Translations under genes and position numbers: made by a program
Assembly (NCBI GenBank): GCA_041305345.1
Contig: JBFYLP010000007.1
Span: 1-33,089, forward strand
Source of the DNA: JACRGC01 sp041305345
GTDB taxonomy: Archaea; Micrarchaeota; Micrarchaeia; Norongarragalinales; SBBD01
Direction of reading: 5' to 3'
Length of the DNA stretch: 33,089 bases
The notes under the pieces: model-generated
The model's database searches: none
What the model saw: only the letters and a program-made list of their open reading frames with translations
What the model was told of the DNA's origin: nothing
Shown here: in pieces, positions 13,048 through 21,800 of the stretch
How positions within the stretch are numbered: the stretch's first letter is position 1
Layout: every line of letters begins with the position of its first letter

Positions 13048-15234
13048 CTAATCAAGGAAGTCTTTCGCAGTGGGTGGCGTTTCGGGCTCGCCTTTCCTCT
13101 TCCTTATCTGGTGCTGTATCTTGGTTTGCAGGTCGGGATTTAGCTTCTCGTAACCGGCGTATTCGTAGTACCAAGCAGCCCTTCCCTGGGTGGCGCCGCG
13201 GATCTCGTTTGCAAACCCGAACATCTCCGCAACGGGCACTTTCGCGGATACGTTCACGATCTCGCCCTCCTGCTCGATATTCGTGATAACCCCGCGCCTT
13301 CCCTGGACCTTCGTTGTGATGTTGCCAAGGTATTCCGCAGGCGAGTTGACCACCAATTTTTGCTTGGGCTCCAATAATGTTGCCTTGGCCATTAGCATTC
13401 CGGCATAAATGGGCCTCTTTACAGCTGGGAATATCTGAGCTGGGCCCCTGTGCGCCGGATCAACGTGGATCGCCGCATCCGTAAACTCGACCTTGACGCC
13501 GATGCATTTCTCCTTTGCAAGCGGGCCCTGGTCCATTGCCTCCTCGAATGCGCTTATCAGGGTCTCTTGGATTTCCTGGAAATACTGCACGCCCTTGGTC
13601 ATGTTCAAAAGGATGTTTGCGTTGTGGAGCTTCATCACGGATTTTGCCTCATCGCGCGGCAATCCCGCCTTGATCAGCAGCTCGATTAATTCCTTGCCCT
13701 TCTTGTGCTCATCTATTGTGCCATCATTGATCGCATCCACGACTCCCTGCTCGAGGGGCCTTACGATCATCTTGAATTTATTGTGCTTGTTTGGCGATTT
13801 GCCCTCCAATTCGGGCGACTCGCCGAAAATGGACTCCTGATACACCACGATCGGTGGCGAGGTGACGATGTCAACGCCCTTCTCGTTCTTGATCTTGTAC
13901 TCGATGATTTCAAGGTGCAATTCACCCATTCCCGATATGAGATGCTCCCCGGTTTCCTGGTTGATTTCGAGCTTCATCGTCGGGTCCTCCTTTGCAAGCT
14001 TCTTCATCACTTCAACCAGCTTCACAAGGTCGCGCGGGTTCTTCGCCTCGATGCTCTTCGTAACCACGGGGACGGAATGGTGCTTTATTTGCTCGAAGGG
14101 CGTGATCTGATCCTCGGAAACGGTTTCGCCGGAATAGACCTCCTTCAGGCCCACGAGAGCAACAATGTTGCCTGCGGGCACTTCGTCAATCGTGATCCTA
14201 TCGGGCCCCATATACACCGCAACTCCCTGCAATTTCTCCTTCTTGAATTGCGATGCCAAGTAAAGGTCCGCGCCTTTCTTTAGCGTGCCCGAATACAAGC
14301 GGCCAACTGCAACTTCGCCTGCGTGGGGATCCATTTGGATTGCCGTGACCATGAAGCACGCCTTTCCAGCAGGGTCAACGTTCACCATGCTCTTCCCAAG
14401 ATCGCTTTCCAAATCGCCGTGCCAGATGACCGGAACGCGGTACCTCTGCGCAACAAGGGGATTTGGAAGGTGGTTGATTAACATATCCATCATTACCTGC
14501 CCGAGCGGTATCTTTTCCTGCAGGTCCTTGTGGTTCCCATCGACGCAATGCTGGTAGATGTCCTTGAATGTTAGGCCGGATTTCTTCATCTGCTTTGCGG
14601 CAATCGCCCACTTGTTGAAAGCGGTGCCGAAAGCGACGTTCCCTTTCCCGACATCAATAAGCCAAGCATCCTTGAATTCGGGCGTGCAGTAGGTCGTGAT
14701 GAGCTTGTTCACGCCCGTTATGATCTTAAGGAAACGCGCCTGCATCTGGTTTGCGTCAAGCTTCAATTCGTTGATTAGCCTATCTATCTTGTTGATGAAA
14801 AGGATGGGCTTAACCTTCTCCTTAAGCGCCTGCCGCAAAACGGTTTCAGTCTGGGGCATTATGCCCTCTACACAGTCGATGACAACGATCGCGCCATCAA
14901 CAGCGCGCATCGCACGCGTGACGTGGCCGCCAAAATCGACGTGGCCGGGCGTGTCAATTAGGTTGATCAGGTAGGGCTGGCCCTCGTAGACATATGGGAT
15001 TGAGATGTTTGCAGCCTTGATTGTAATCCCCCTTGCCTGCTCCTGCTCATCATAGTCAAGAATCCTCTGCTCGCCCGCAAGCTCCTGCGAAATGAGGCCT
15101 GCAAGCGCAACGAGGCTGTCGCTTAGCGTGGTTTTCCCGTGGTCCACGTGTGCAACAATGCCCATGTTCCTTATGTTCTGCCTGTTTCTCATCAGTTTCG
15201 AGGCATCCTCCGCAATGTTTTCCTTCCGCGCCAT
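13048..15234 (-). CDS. fusA: Translation elongation factor EF-2
   Basis: A 728-residue GTPase that translocates the ribosome. P-loop AHVDHGKT is at residues 28-35, switch II DTPGHVDFGGHV follows, and NKIDR is the G4 motif. The domain IV tip reads HVDPAHRGPAQIFPA; the His before RGPAQ is the site that archaea convert to diphthamide, so the target is intact. The C-terminus PPTAKDFLD is typical. The gene is divergent from the kinase-fold gene; the spacer is only 97 bp and contains one symmetrical TTTAAA box. Confidence 0.97.
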   Translation of the reverse strand: MARKENIAEDASKLMRNRQNIRNMGIVAHVDHGKTTLSDSLVALAGLISQELAGEQRILDYDEQEQARGITIKAANISIPYVYEGQPYLINLIDTPGHVDFGGHVTRAMRAVDGAIVVIDCVEGIMPQTETVLRQALKEKVKPILFINKIDRLINELKLDANQMQARFLKIITGVNKLITTYCTPEFKDAWLIDVGKGNVAFGTAFNKWAIAAKQMKKSGLTFKDIYQHCVDGNHKDLQEKIPLGQVMMDMLINHLPNPLVAQRYRVPVIWHGDLESDLGKSMVNVDPAGKACFMVTAIQMDPHAGEVAVGRLYSGTLKKGADLYLASQFKKEKLQGVAVYMGPDRITIDEVPAGNIVALVGLKEVYSGETVSEDQITPFEQIKHHSVPVVTKSIEAKNPRDLVKLVEVMKKLAKEDPTMKLEINQETGEHLISGMGELHLEIIEYKIKNEKGVDIVTSPPIVVYQESIFGESPELEGKSPNKHNKFKMIVRPLEQGVVDAINDGTIDEHKKGKELIELLIKAGLPRDEAKSVMKLHNANILLNMTKGVQYFQEIQETLISAFEEAMDQGPLAKEKCIGVKVEFTDAAIHVDPAHRGPAQIFPAVKRPIYAGMLMAKATLLEPKQKLVVNSPAEYLGNITTKVQGRRGVITNIEQEGEIVNVSAKVPVAEMFGFANEIRGATQGRAAWYYEYAGYEKLNPDLQTKIQHQIRKRKGEPETPPTAKDFLD

Positions 15235-15300
15235 AAATAGCCACTCTCAAGTCTTACCGTTAAAATCAGGAAGTAAGAGGGAACTATTTTGCCAATCAAC

Positions 15301-15311
15301 GTTTAAAAAGG
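15301..15311 (+). promoter_or_regulatory. TATA-like box of the kinase-fold gene
   Basis: GTTTAAAAAGG lies 25-30 bases before the ATG at 15332, so the message should be nearly leaderless. Being symmetrical, it could also drive EF-2, whose ATG is about 70 bases away on the other strand. Confidence 0.5.
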
Positions 15312-15331
15312 TTGTTTTACGAACCATTAGC

Positions 15332-16231
15332 ATGGCAGGAATAAAGCGGCTGACCAAGCTGGGGGAAGGGTCCTACGCAGAAGCGTGGAGGGTTGAAAAG
15401 GGCCCGCTCAAGGGAAAGGTACTGAAACGAATGCCATTCATCTTCAACAGGCGGGAGGTGGATTTGCTAAGGGATGCGCTTAGCAGGCACGATAAGAAGC
15501 TGCGGGAAATGGGAATTGGGTCCGTTGCCGCAACCCCAAGGCTGATCCACGATGGCACGCATTACCGGATGGTTTTCCTGCAGGAGGAAGTAAAGCCTGG
15601 AACAATGATGACACACATCTTCCGGAATGCGCCAAAGGAAGAGGTTCTGAGGCATTTTTCGGACCTGCTAAAAATTGCCCTTAAAATCGGGAAAAATAAC
15701 ATCAGGAACGGGATGAAAATACACGTCGATCTCAACCTCGCAAACCTGGAATATAAGGACGGAAAGATCCGGCTGTTCGATTCGTTCCCGCCACTTGTCA
15801 TGATCGACGGCCAGGCGGGCCCGCTTCCCTACAGGAAGGTGATATACTGGAAGGAGGATGAGCTTTCGCAATACCCCAAGGAAATGGTCCTCAACCATTT
15901 GACGGGAGAAAAGCCGGAAGACTTGAAGGTTTTCAACGAGATCGTTGAACATTACTTCGAGCCCCAGATGCCAGCAGCGTGGCTTTTGCATACTGCGAAA
16001 GTGGACAGGCCTGCGCTTGGGGAACAATTCCGGAAAATCGTCGATGATGGCATTAGGAAACAGTTCCCAAAGGAAAGCAGGGAGCTTCTAAGGAAGCTTG
16101 ATGAAAACCTCAGGATGTTTAAGGGCAACGAAAAAACGGCTAAATGGGCGGAAAGGCGCAAGTGGGCGCTTTCCAAATTCGGGAAAATTAGCAGGCCCAT
16201 ACGGGACATAATTTGGCGGATTAGGAAATAG
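15332..16231 (+). CDS. Kinase-fold protein (APH/RIO-like), substrate unknown
   Basis: A 299-residue protein with the marks of a protein-kinase-like fold: glycine loop LGEGSYAEAW (about residue 10), VLKRM with the likely ATP-binding Lys, catalytic loop HVDLNLANLEY (about 131, the HxDxxxxN pattern) and LFDSF in place of DFG (about 149). It resembles small archaeal or bacterial lipopolysaccharide-kinase and aminoglycoside-phosphotransferase relatives more than classical Ser/Thr kinases. The basic C-terminal tail (KFGKISRPIRDIIWRIRK) is partly repeated in decayed form after the stop. The ATG at 15332 is chosen from the TATA spacing; longer frames overlap EF-2. Confidence 0.75.
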   Translation: MAGIKRLTKLGEGSYAEAWRVEKGPLKGKVLKRMPFIFNRREVDLLRDALSRHDKKLREMGIGSVAATPRLIHDGTHYRMVFLQEEVKPGTMMTHIFRNAPKEEVLRHFSDLLKIALKIGKNNIRNGMKIHVDLNLANLEYKDGKIRLFDSFPPLVMIDGQAGPLPYRKVIYWKEDELSQYPKEMVLNHLTGEKPEDLKVFNEIVEHYFEPQMPAAWLLHTAKVDRPALGEQFRKIVDDGIRKQFPKESRELLRKLDENLRMFKGNEKTAKWAERRKWALSKFGKISRPIRDIIWRIRK

Positions 16232-16235
16232 GCAA

Positions 16236-16285
16236 AAGTTGGCGCTCTCAAATTCGGGGAAATTAGCTGGCCATTTCGCCATATT
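16236..16285 (+). pseudogene. Decayed partial copy of the kinase gene 3' end
   Basis: This segment repeats 16160-16210 with a few substitutions and indels: both contain a GGCGCT word, an AAATTCGGG word and AAATTAGC in the same order. Copy 1 is coding; copy 2 begins 5 bases after the stop codon and is out of frame. Read as a tandem duplication of about 76 bp that has since decayed, or a former longer C-terminus. Confidence 0.6.
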
Positions 16286-16435
16286 GCGCGGTGGAGGGCC
16301 CGAAAAAAAATAGAAGCACAGATCGTTGGCGATAAAAAAAAACGGCTTTTTATGTCAAATAGATAAATTTGAACTTCTTATTTGCTGCAAGTATGGCGGG
16401 CATCGGAGTAAATTTAACACCTGCAATAACGTTTT

Positions 16436-16690
16436 TCAATCTGATACGCAGCAGATGCAGGGGCACCGCATGCCCTCCACATCACCGATGCTCCTCTTTC
16501 CAATGGGGCATTTGTCCCCTATGGCGGTTGTTCCTAGCGTATTCACAATCTCCCCTCCAGCAAGAGTGCATTGTTCACCCGATAATTTCGAGACGGGATT
16601 TCCAATGTCCTTGAAAAAATAGCCGTATGTAAAATATGCTAAAATCAGCAGAATCAATGCAACAATGACCGCAACAGCTTTATTATCCAT
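16436..16690 (-). CDS. Small membrane-anchored Cys-rich protein
   Basis: Eighty-four residues: one N-terminal membrane helix (AVAVIVALILLILAYFTYGY) and an extracytoplasmic tail with five Cys, ending MRCPCICCVSD. AGGTGA lies almost directly before the ATG at 16690. The clustered C-terminal CPCICC suggests metal binding or disulfides. No family is recognised. A structured non-coding region lies upstream. Confidence 0.65.
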   Translation of the reverse strand: MDNKAVAVIVALILLILAYFTYGYFFKDIGNPVSKLSGEQCTLAGGEIVNTLGTTAIGDKCPIGKRSIGDVEGMRCPCICCVSD

Positions 16691-17025
16691 TTCACCTACC
16701 CTGAAAATAGGAAGGGCCGCTTCAGGGGTTCATGCGCCTTGCCCCGTTCTTAGGAAGAAAGGTGCGATGGCACCGCGCCAAAGAATTAATTACAAAAATT
16801 GTAAAGGCCGCTTCATGAGTTCATGCTTTGCAAGTACGACAGGAGCTGGAATGCCTCATTCCGTGAGGGCATGAATGGCTCCCCCTCGCGAGGAAGTTCC
16901 TAACCGACGTTCAACCCGGAATCAACGATAACAGCTAAGCTGCTCTGCTTTCCAGAGAAGAACAACGGATCGGAAATTTGTCGAGTTTGCATATGCACCT
17001 CTTGAAGCGGCCGTAAACATGATCA
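16691..17025. other. 335-bp non-coding region with inverted repeats
   Basis: No convincing gene was found. The word GGCCGCTTCA occurs at 16715-16724 and 16806-16815, and its inverse TGAAGCGGCC at 17003-17012. The two direct copies extend to about 23 bp each (16714-16736 and 16804-16826). Between 16806 and 17012 several short perfect hairpins follow one another: GGAATG / CATTCC (about 16850), CCTCGCGAGG (about 16885), CAGC / GCTG (about 16935) and CTCTG / CAGAG (about 16955). The arms could close a structured RNA of about 220 nt. No match to RNase P or SRP RNA cores was seen by eye. Confidence 0.5.
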
Positions 17026-17274
17026 TTAACCAATCGATTCCATCTCATCGTCAGTGACATCCATCCCGGATTCATCAAGCTCCTTCGTTAGCTTGTTTAG
17101 CTCGTCAAGCTGCTGCTCGCTTTCCGTTAGGTCCGTCTCGTAATCAGCAGGGATGGAAACCTGCGGCTTAAGAGTTACCGATGGCGTTACCGACGGTTGC
17201 TGCGGGCCCGTACCCGTGCAGCCAAAAAGCACCGTTCCGATGAGCAGCAAACTTATCAAAGCAAACTTTTTCAT
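17026..17274 (-). CDS. Small lipoprotein
   Basis: Eighty-two residues with a lipoprotein signal peptide: KKFALISLLLIGTVLFGC, the Cys at residue 19 being the probable lipidation site. A Thr/Pro/Val linker (QQPSVTPSVTLKPQ) and an acidic helical tail follow. GGTGA is 6 bases before the ATG. It lies 12 bases downstream of the Kazal-domain gene on the same strand, so the two are probably co-transcribed and may act together on the cell surface. No family beyond the lipobox is recognised. Confidence 0.78.
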   Translation of the reverse strand: MKKFALISLLLIGTVLFGCTGTGPQQPSVTPSVTLKPQVSIPADYETDLTESEQQLDELNKLTKELDESGMDVTDDEMESIG

Positions 17275-17286
17275 TCATATCACCAT

Positions 17287-18984
17287 TCAAGCTGTCGGGG
17301 AAGGGGTTGGGGTTTCCGTTGGAGTTGGGGTCGGCGAGCCTTCAATGCTTGGTGCCGGTGTGGCAGTCACGGATGGCTCGGGAAGGGGAGGGATGTCAGT
17401 AGGCTCAGGTGAAATGGTCGGCTCTGGAACCTCGAGGGGCTTGTTTTCCCTAATCGCGTTTATGATCCTTTTTATGTAGTTAAGATAGAGGGTAATGTTC
17501 CGTAAACGCCATTGCGCCTCCTTGAACGTCTTCGATTCTGCCACCTTGCCAAGGTGATCTTTCACCTTCAAAATGGCAGCATCAAGCCTTGCGGTGTCCT
17601 TTCCGGCTTCCTTAAGTTCCGCGCTAAGGGTTTCGAGCTTTTGGATGTGCCCATTGACAACTGCAAGCCTTTTCTTGATGGTTTTAAGGTGATATTCGAG
17701 CACCTTGCCATCCCGGAAGCCCTTCCACCTTTCCGCCACTTCCTTTATTATTGCGCGCTTTTCCTCAGCGGTCTGCGCCTTTTGGAATTCGTCCCTCTTG
17801 TTGCCCACGTAGGCCTTGATATTCGCGAGCTCCTCGGCTGTCAGGTATCCCTCTGCTTCTAGCTTCTCAATTGCAGTAAGCATCCGCTGGAAATTGAATA
17901 GCAAGTATTCCTGGATGTTCTCCCTCGCATCCACCACGCACTTCGCCTTTTCCTCTGCATTCTTCCCATCGCAGCTCTTCAAGCTCTTAAGCCCGTACTG
18001 TGCCTTGAGGCAAGCAGCCTTAAGGCCCGCACCCTCGATGTTCTTGCACCGGTTTTCCCGTTCGTCCGCATCATCCAGCCTATTAACGCACGCTGCAGCA
18101 GCATTTGGATCGAAGCTTCCTTCAGCTTCAAGCCTGCATTCCCTTAGCCTATAAACGCAGCTTGCGCGGCCAACCGGTTCGCCTGAAAGCTTGGCGCACA
18201 CTTCGCACCTTGCCCTCAAGACATCATTATCAAAAACGGAGCAATCAAGGGATATTTCCTTTGCCTCTTCCCTCAATTTTTTTATGCAAAGCAGCTTCCC
18301 GGGCTCGTCATTCACATACTTCTTGGCGCAGGCATATGCCGCATCCTTTACTTCAACGGCCTCCTCCACCCCCTCCTTCAATGCGACGAGGCATTTCTTC
18401 TTGTCCTCAGTCTCGGTGAATTTATCGCATCTTGTGGCGATTGCAATAGCAGCTGGCTTTGCGACCTCTGCCTTGCAAATTGCGCGTTTTGCATCATCCG
18501 TGATTTCCGCGCATTTCCTAAGCTTCATTTCCGGCAGTTCCTCCCGGATGTTTTCCTTCAAGCCAACGAAGCATTTCTCGACCGCCTCCTCATCATCCAG
18601 CCTCTTGCATTTCTGGAAGGGCGTCTCCCCGAGCTTCTCGATGTCCTCGACCTTGTTCACGTTTGCGCCGATCTTCCTTAGGCATTCGAGCTTCTCCCTA
18701 GCTGTTTCGAGCCCCTGGCATTTTGCCACTTCGAGCGCGACTCCCCTGCAAGGACCGGCGTACGAAACTTCAATTTCAGCAGCAGCAGCCTGGCATTTGT
18801 TCCCATATGTTTTGCCATCAACCCCGCAGACTGGCATATATTCAAACGTGCACGCACGGTTGCCCATCGCATTTGCAGTTATTTTTTCCGCACCGGCCTC
18901 ATCAGAGCCATCCTCCGCGAAAACAGGGATGGAGAATAAGGAAATGAGCGCAACCAGGACTAATATGAAGCCGGAACGAGCCAT
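17287..18984 (-). CDS. Secreted Kazal-domain, Cys-repeat protein
   Basis: A 565-residue extracellular protein. It has a signal peptide (residues 1-23), a Kazal-like domain at about 44-79 (CTFEYMPVCGVDGKTYGNKC, ending AGPC), then about 280 residues of helical repeats with regularly spaced Cys, a Cys-free coiled-coil region, and a Pro/Thr/Ser-rich C-terminus (for example SPTPTPTETPTPSPT) likely to be glycosylated or stalk-like. Kazal domains usually inhibit serine proteases; whether this one does is open. AGGTG precedes the ATG and a TATA-like AAATATATATACC lies at 19041-19053. No membrane anchor is seen at the C-terminus. Confidence 0.82.
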   Translation of the reverse strand: MARSGFILVLVALISLFSIPVFAEDGSDEAGAEKITANAMGNRACTFEYMPVCGVDGKTYGNKCQAAAAEIEVSYAGPCRGVALEVAKCQGLETAREKLECLRKIGANVNKVEDIEKLGETPFQKCKRLDDEEAVEKCFVGLKENIREELPEMKLRKCAEITDDAKRAICKAEVAKPAAIAIATRCDKFTETEDKKKCLVALKEGVEEAVEVKDAAYACAKKYVNDEPGKLLCIKKLREEAKEISLDCSVFDNDVLRARCEVCAKLSGEPVGRASCVYRLRECRLEAEGSFDPNAAAACVNRLDDADERENRCKNIEGAGLKAACLKAQYGLKSLKSCDGKNAEEKAKCVVDARENIQEYLLFNFQRMLTAIEKLEAEGYLTAEELANIKAYVGNKRDEFQKAQTAEEKRAIIKEVAERWKGFRDGKVLEYHLKTIKKRLAVVNGHIQKLETLSAELKEAGKDTARLDAAILKVKDHLGKVAESKTFKEAQWRLRNITLYLNYIKRIINAIRENKPLEVPEPTISPEPTDIPPLPEPSVTATPAPSIEGSPTPTPTETPTPSPTA

Positions 18985-19257
18985 TGAAAAACACCTATGA
19001 ATCCTTTATTTGAACGGTGGATTTGAGCTAACTTTTTTATGGTATATATATTTTTCGGTTTCGTAGTGAAAAAAAAACCCCGGACATACAACTTATTGAA
19101 AAATCATTAAAATATGCCGATTTTGTGAATGGATGCAAAAAATGCGGATTAAGAAAAAAATTGCTAGAAAGGAACATATGTGGGTGCTGGAAATTTTTCT
19201 GAATGCAAATTAATTGGCATTTTCCCATAACAGGCCGGGATGAAGCAAGGAAGGTGA

Positions 19258-19280
19258 GAAAAAGGAAAAAAAGAAAAAAA
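19258..19280 (-). terminator. T-rich terminator after ftsZ2
   Basis: On the minus strand, runs of seven, seven and five T residues lie 25-45 bases after the ftsZ2 stop. The rest of 19000-19304 holds only the promoter of the Kazal-domain gene and A/T-rich sequence. Confidence 0.5.
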
Positions 19281-19304
19281 GGAGGAGAGGAGGTGCAGGA
19301 CAGT

Positions 19305-20384
19305 TCAGACGAAATTGATAGCCTCCAGTCCCATCGATTCCTTGACAGCGGCCTTCTTGGCTTCCTCGTGCCTCATCACGTTGGGTGAGGTGACGCCGGT
19401 GACAACAGCGGTAACCACTATCTTGTCGCCCATTTCCGGTGAGATCCTCGCGCCCCACTTGACGTAAGCCTTCGAGTCGAATGCATCGGTTATGCCCTCG
19501 CCGATCTTGACTGCTTCTCCTAGCGTTAGCTGCGGCCCGCCGTTTATCAGGATAAGCGCGCCCTTCGAGCCCGCATAGTCCACATCAAGCAACGGATGCT
19601 CCAAAGTGCTTTGGATGGCGCCGTTGACGCGGTCGGTCCCTGAAGCCTCTCCGATGGAGATCATTGCGGTGCCTGCATTGCCCATGATCATGCGGAGGTC
19701 CGCAAAATCGATGTTCATAAGCGATGGCAGCATCACGGTGTCGGAAATGCCCTTCACTGCTCTTGCAACCAGCGTGTCCGCAACTGCAAATGCCTGGTTC
19801 ATCGGGAGGTTTGGAACGAACTTCACGAGCCTGTTGTTGTCTATTATAACAACGGTGTCGCACGTTTTCGCGAGGGCCTCCAAGCCCCAGTCCGCCTTCT
19901 CAAGCCTCGCCCTTTCGAGTGCAAAGGGGAAGGTCACCATCCCGACGGTTATTGCGCCCTGCTGCCTTGCGATTTCAGCCACAACCGGGGCTGCTCCCGT
20001 TCCCGTGCCTCCGCCCATGCCGGCGGTAATGAATACTAACTCGGATTCCTTCAGCACTTCGGTGAGCTTGTCCCTTGCGCTTTCCGCAGCCTTTGCGCCA
20101 ACTTCCGGAAAACCGCCGGCGCCAAGACCCTTGGTCATTGATGCACCGATCAAGAGCTTCCTGTTCGCCTCGATCAGCTTCAGGTGGTTCGCGTCCGTGT
20201 TGATCGCGATTGTCTCTGCGCTTGTGATGCCCATTTTACTGAGCCTCGAAACGCAGTTCGTGCCTGCTCCTCCAACCCCGACGACTGATATCTTCAGTTT
20301 CGCGGGAGTGAAGGACTTCCCTAATTCCTCAGGGAGCTTGTCGTGCGCACTGTATTTCAGCGCGTCCGCAACCAAACTGTCCAT
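19305..20384 (-). CDS. ftsZ2: Cell-division GTPase FtsZ2
   Basis: A tubulin-fold GTPase of about 359 residues. Nucleotide-binding motifs are VVGVGGAGTNCVSRL (about residue 35), the tubulin signature GMGGGTGTGAAP and the T7 loop NIDFADLR, so it should polymerise. The ATG at 20384 is preferred because GGAGGAG lies 6 bases before it; the frame stays open 56 codons further up to an ATG at 20552, and that stretch contains four Cys. In haloarchaea FtsZ1 organises the division ring and FtsZ2 drives constriction. Assignment of this copy as FtsZ2 rests on its divergence and C-terminal extension and is tentative. It lies downstream of the other ftsZ on the same strand. Confidence 0.9.
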   Translation of the reverse strand: MDSLVADALKYSAHDKLPEELGKSFTPAKLKISVVGVGGAGTNCVSRLSKMGITSAETIAINTDANHLKLIEANRKLLIGASMTKGLGAGGFPEVGAKAAESARDKLTEVLKESELVFITAGMGGGTGTGAAPVVAEIARQQGAITVGMVTFPFALERARLEKADWGLEALAKTCDTVVIIDNNRLVKFVPNLPMNQAFAVADTLVARAVKGISDTVMLPSLMNIDFADLRMIMGNAGTAMISIGEASGTDRVNGAIQSTLEHPLLDVDYAGSKGALILINGGPQLTLGEAVKIGEGITDAFDSKAYVKWGARISPEMGDKIVVTAVVTGVTSPNVMRHEEAKKAAVKESMGLEAINFV

Positions 20385-20564
20385 TTGCATCTCCTCCGGT
20401 GGGTACCGCTTTCCAATGAATATGCAAGCAATATTGCCTGCTTTTGCCCCGAACGGGCATAAAATATGAGGAGAGGCAAACGCCTCTTCGATGCTTTTGG
20501 TGGGTTTTCCGTCCTTTATGCAAACTGCCTTCGGATCCGTATTTGGCGGCATTCCGACAATGCT

Positions 20565-21632
20565 TTAACCGATGATTTCAATGTCGTAGCCCAATTCCTT
20601 CTCTGGCTCCTTCTTCATTGAAAACTCCCTCCCAACGATGTGGGGTGATGTGACACCGGTTACTATTGCAACTATCTCCAGCTTGCCGTCAAAATCAGGC
20701 AGCAATCTTGCGCCCCATTTGACCGAAGCCTTCGCATCCATTGTCTCCGTGATGCGCTCTCCTGCCCGAATGGCATCCCCAAGCGTTAGGTCCGCGCCTC
20801 CGGCAATGTGAATGAGCGCTCCCCTTGCCCCTGCAAAGTCAACGTCCAGCAGGCGGTTTTTCATCACGCCCTCAACTGCATCGTCCACCTTGTTTGGGCC
20901 CTTTCCGGATCCAACTGCGATCATTCCTACATCCCCCTGCCCCATTATTGAGCGGACATCGGCAAAATCGATGTTGACCAAAGAGGGTTGCGTTATCGTG
21001 AAAACGAGGCCGCCTATTGCCTTGGCAAGAATCTCATCCGCAACAAGGAAAGCCTGGTTCATCGGCAGGTTCGGCACTATCTGTACGAGCCTGTTGTTAT
21101 CAAGAATTATGACCGAATCCGCGGTGTTCCTAAGCTTGCTAATTCCATCTTCCGCCTTCGTTACTCTTGCCCTTTCCAAAGCGAAAGGGTAGGTGACCAT
21201 GGCAACGACAATTGCGCCCATTTCCTTTGCGACTTCCGCTATGATCGGAGCAGCGCCGGTTCCCGTGCCTCCGCCCATGCCTGCGCAAATGAAAACCAAA
21301 TGGGAGCCCCCAAGCGCCTTCCTGATCTCCTCGCGGTCCATTTCAGCGCATTTTGCCCCAACTTCGGGGTATCCGCCTGCCCCAAGGCCCTTTGTGACGG
21401 ATTTCCCAATAAGGAATTTCTTGACCCCCTCCTCCACGATGTTTAAATGCTGGCGGTCGGTATTGCACGCGATAAGATCGGCGCCCTTGACGCCAAGTTT
21501 CCTTAGGCGGTTGACTGTGTTGTTCCCGCCGCCTCCGACTCCGATTACGGCAATGCGGATGTGCTCAAACTCCTCGCTCCTCACGCCGCTGCCGGTGTTG
21601 TTTTGCAGTGCGGATTTGATTATGCTCTCCAT
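20565..21632 (-). CDS. ftsZ1: Cell-division GTPase FtsZ1
   Basis: A 355-residue FtsZ with IRIAVIGVGGGGNNTVNRL at about residue 25, signature GMGGGTGTGAAPIIAE at about 117 and T7 loop NIDFADVRSIMG at about 214. The N-terminus MESIIKSALQNN and the central SVTKGLGAGGYPEVG are typical of archaeal FtsZ1. A GAGGCGAT-type site precedes the ATG; the promoter with TATA-like TATTTAAAG is at 21699-21710, giving a leader of about 45-50 bases, longer than that of most neighbours. The downstream ftsZ2 is probably in the same transcript. Confidence 0.93.
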   Translation of the reverse strand: MESIIKSALQNNTGSGVRSEEFEHIRIAVIGVGGGGNNTVNRLRKLGVKGADLIACNTDRQHLNIVEEGVKKFLIGKSVTKGLGAGGYPEVGAKCAEMDREEIRKALGGSHLVFICAGMGGGTGTGAAPIIAEVAKEMGAIVVAMVTYPFALERARVTKAEDGISKLRNTADSVIILDNNRLVQIVPNLPMNQAFLVADEILAKAIGGLVFTITQPSLVNIDFADVRSIMGQGDVGMIAVGSGKGPNKVDDAVEGVMKNRLLDVDFAGARGALIHIAGGADLTLGDAIRAGERITETMDAKASVKWGARLLPDFDGKLEIVAIVTGVTSPHIVGREFSMKKEPEKELGYDIEIIG

Positions 21633-21677
21633 TCTTATCGCCTCGCCAATATGCTCTTTGGGGTATTAATTATTTGA

Positions 21678-21691
21678 ACACAACAAATTGT
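21678..21691 (-). promoter_or_regulatory. Operator-like 14-mer at the ftsZ1 promoter, copy 1
   Basis: ACACAACAAATTGT lies 8-20 bases downstream of the TATA-like box (21699-21710), overlapping the expected transcription start near 21680. A near-identical copy is at 21801-21814. A site between TATA box and start is where archaeal repressors commonly bind. Confidence 0.4.
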
Positions 21692-21800
21692 CAGATTACC
21701 TTTAAATACTTTTGCCTTGCGTTTTGCATCATTTTTGTGAGGGGAAACTGGCCAGGAAAATGGGAAGCTGGAAGACGGTTGTGGATGCGAGAACCTAGGG

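Noticed and set aside
16691..17025. RNase P or SRP RNA in the structured spacer
   Set aside because: GAGGAAGTTCC resembles part of an RNase P core, but the remaining conserved segments were not found on either strand.
18191..20469. Long plus-strand frames (269 and 287 codons) opposite the Kazal-domain and ftsZ2 genes
   Set aside because: Composition is Ser/Ala-rich without motifs, while the minus strand carries clear families with promoters and starts.
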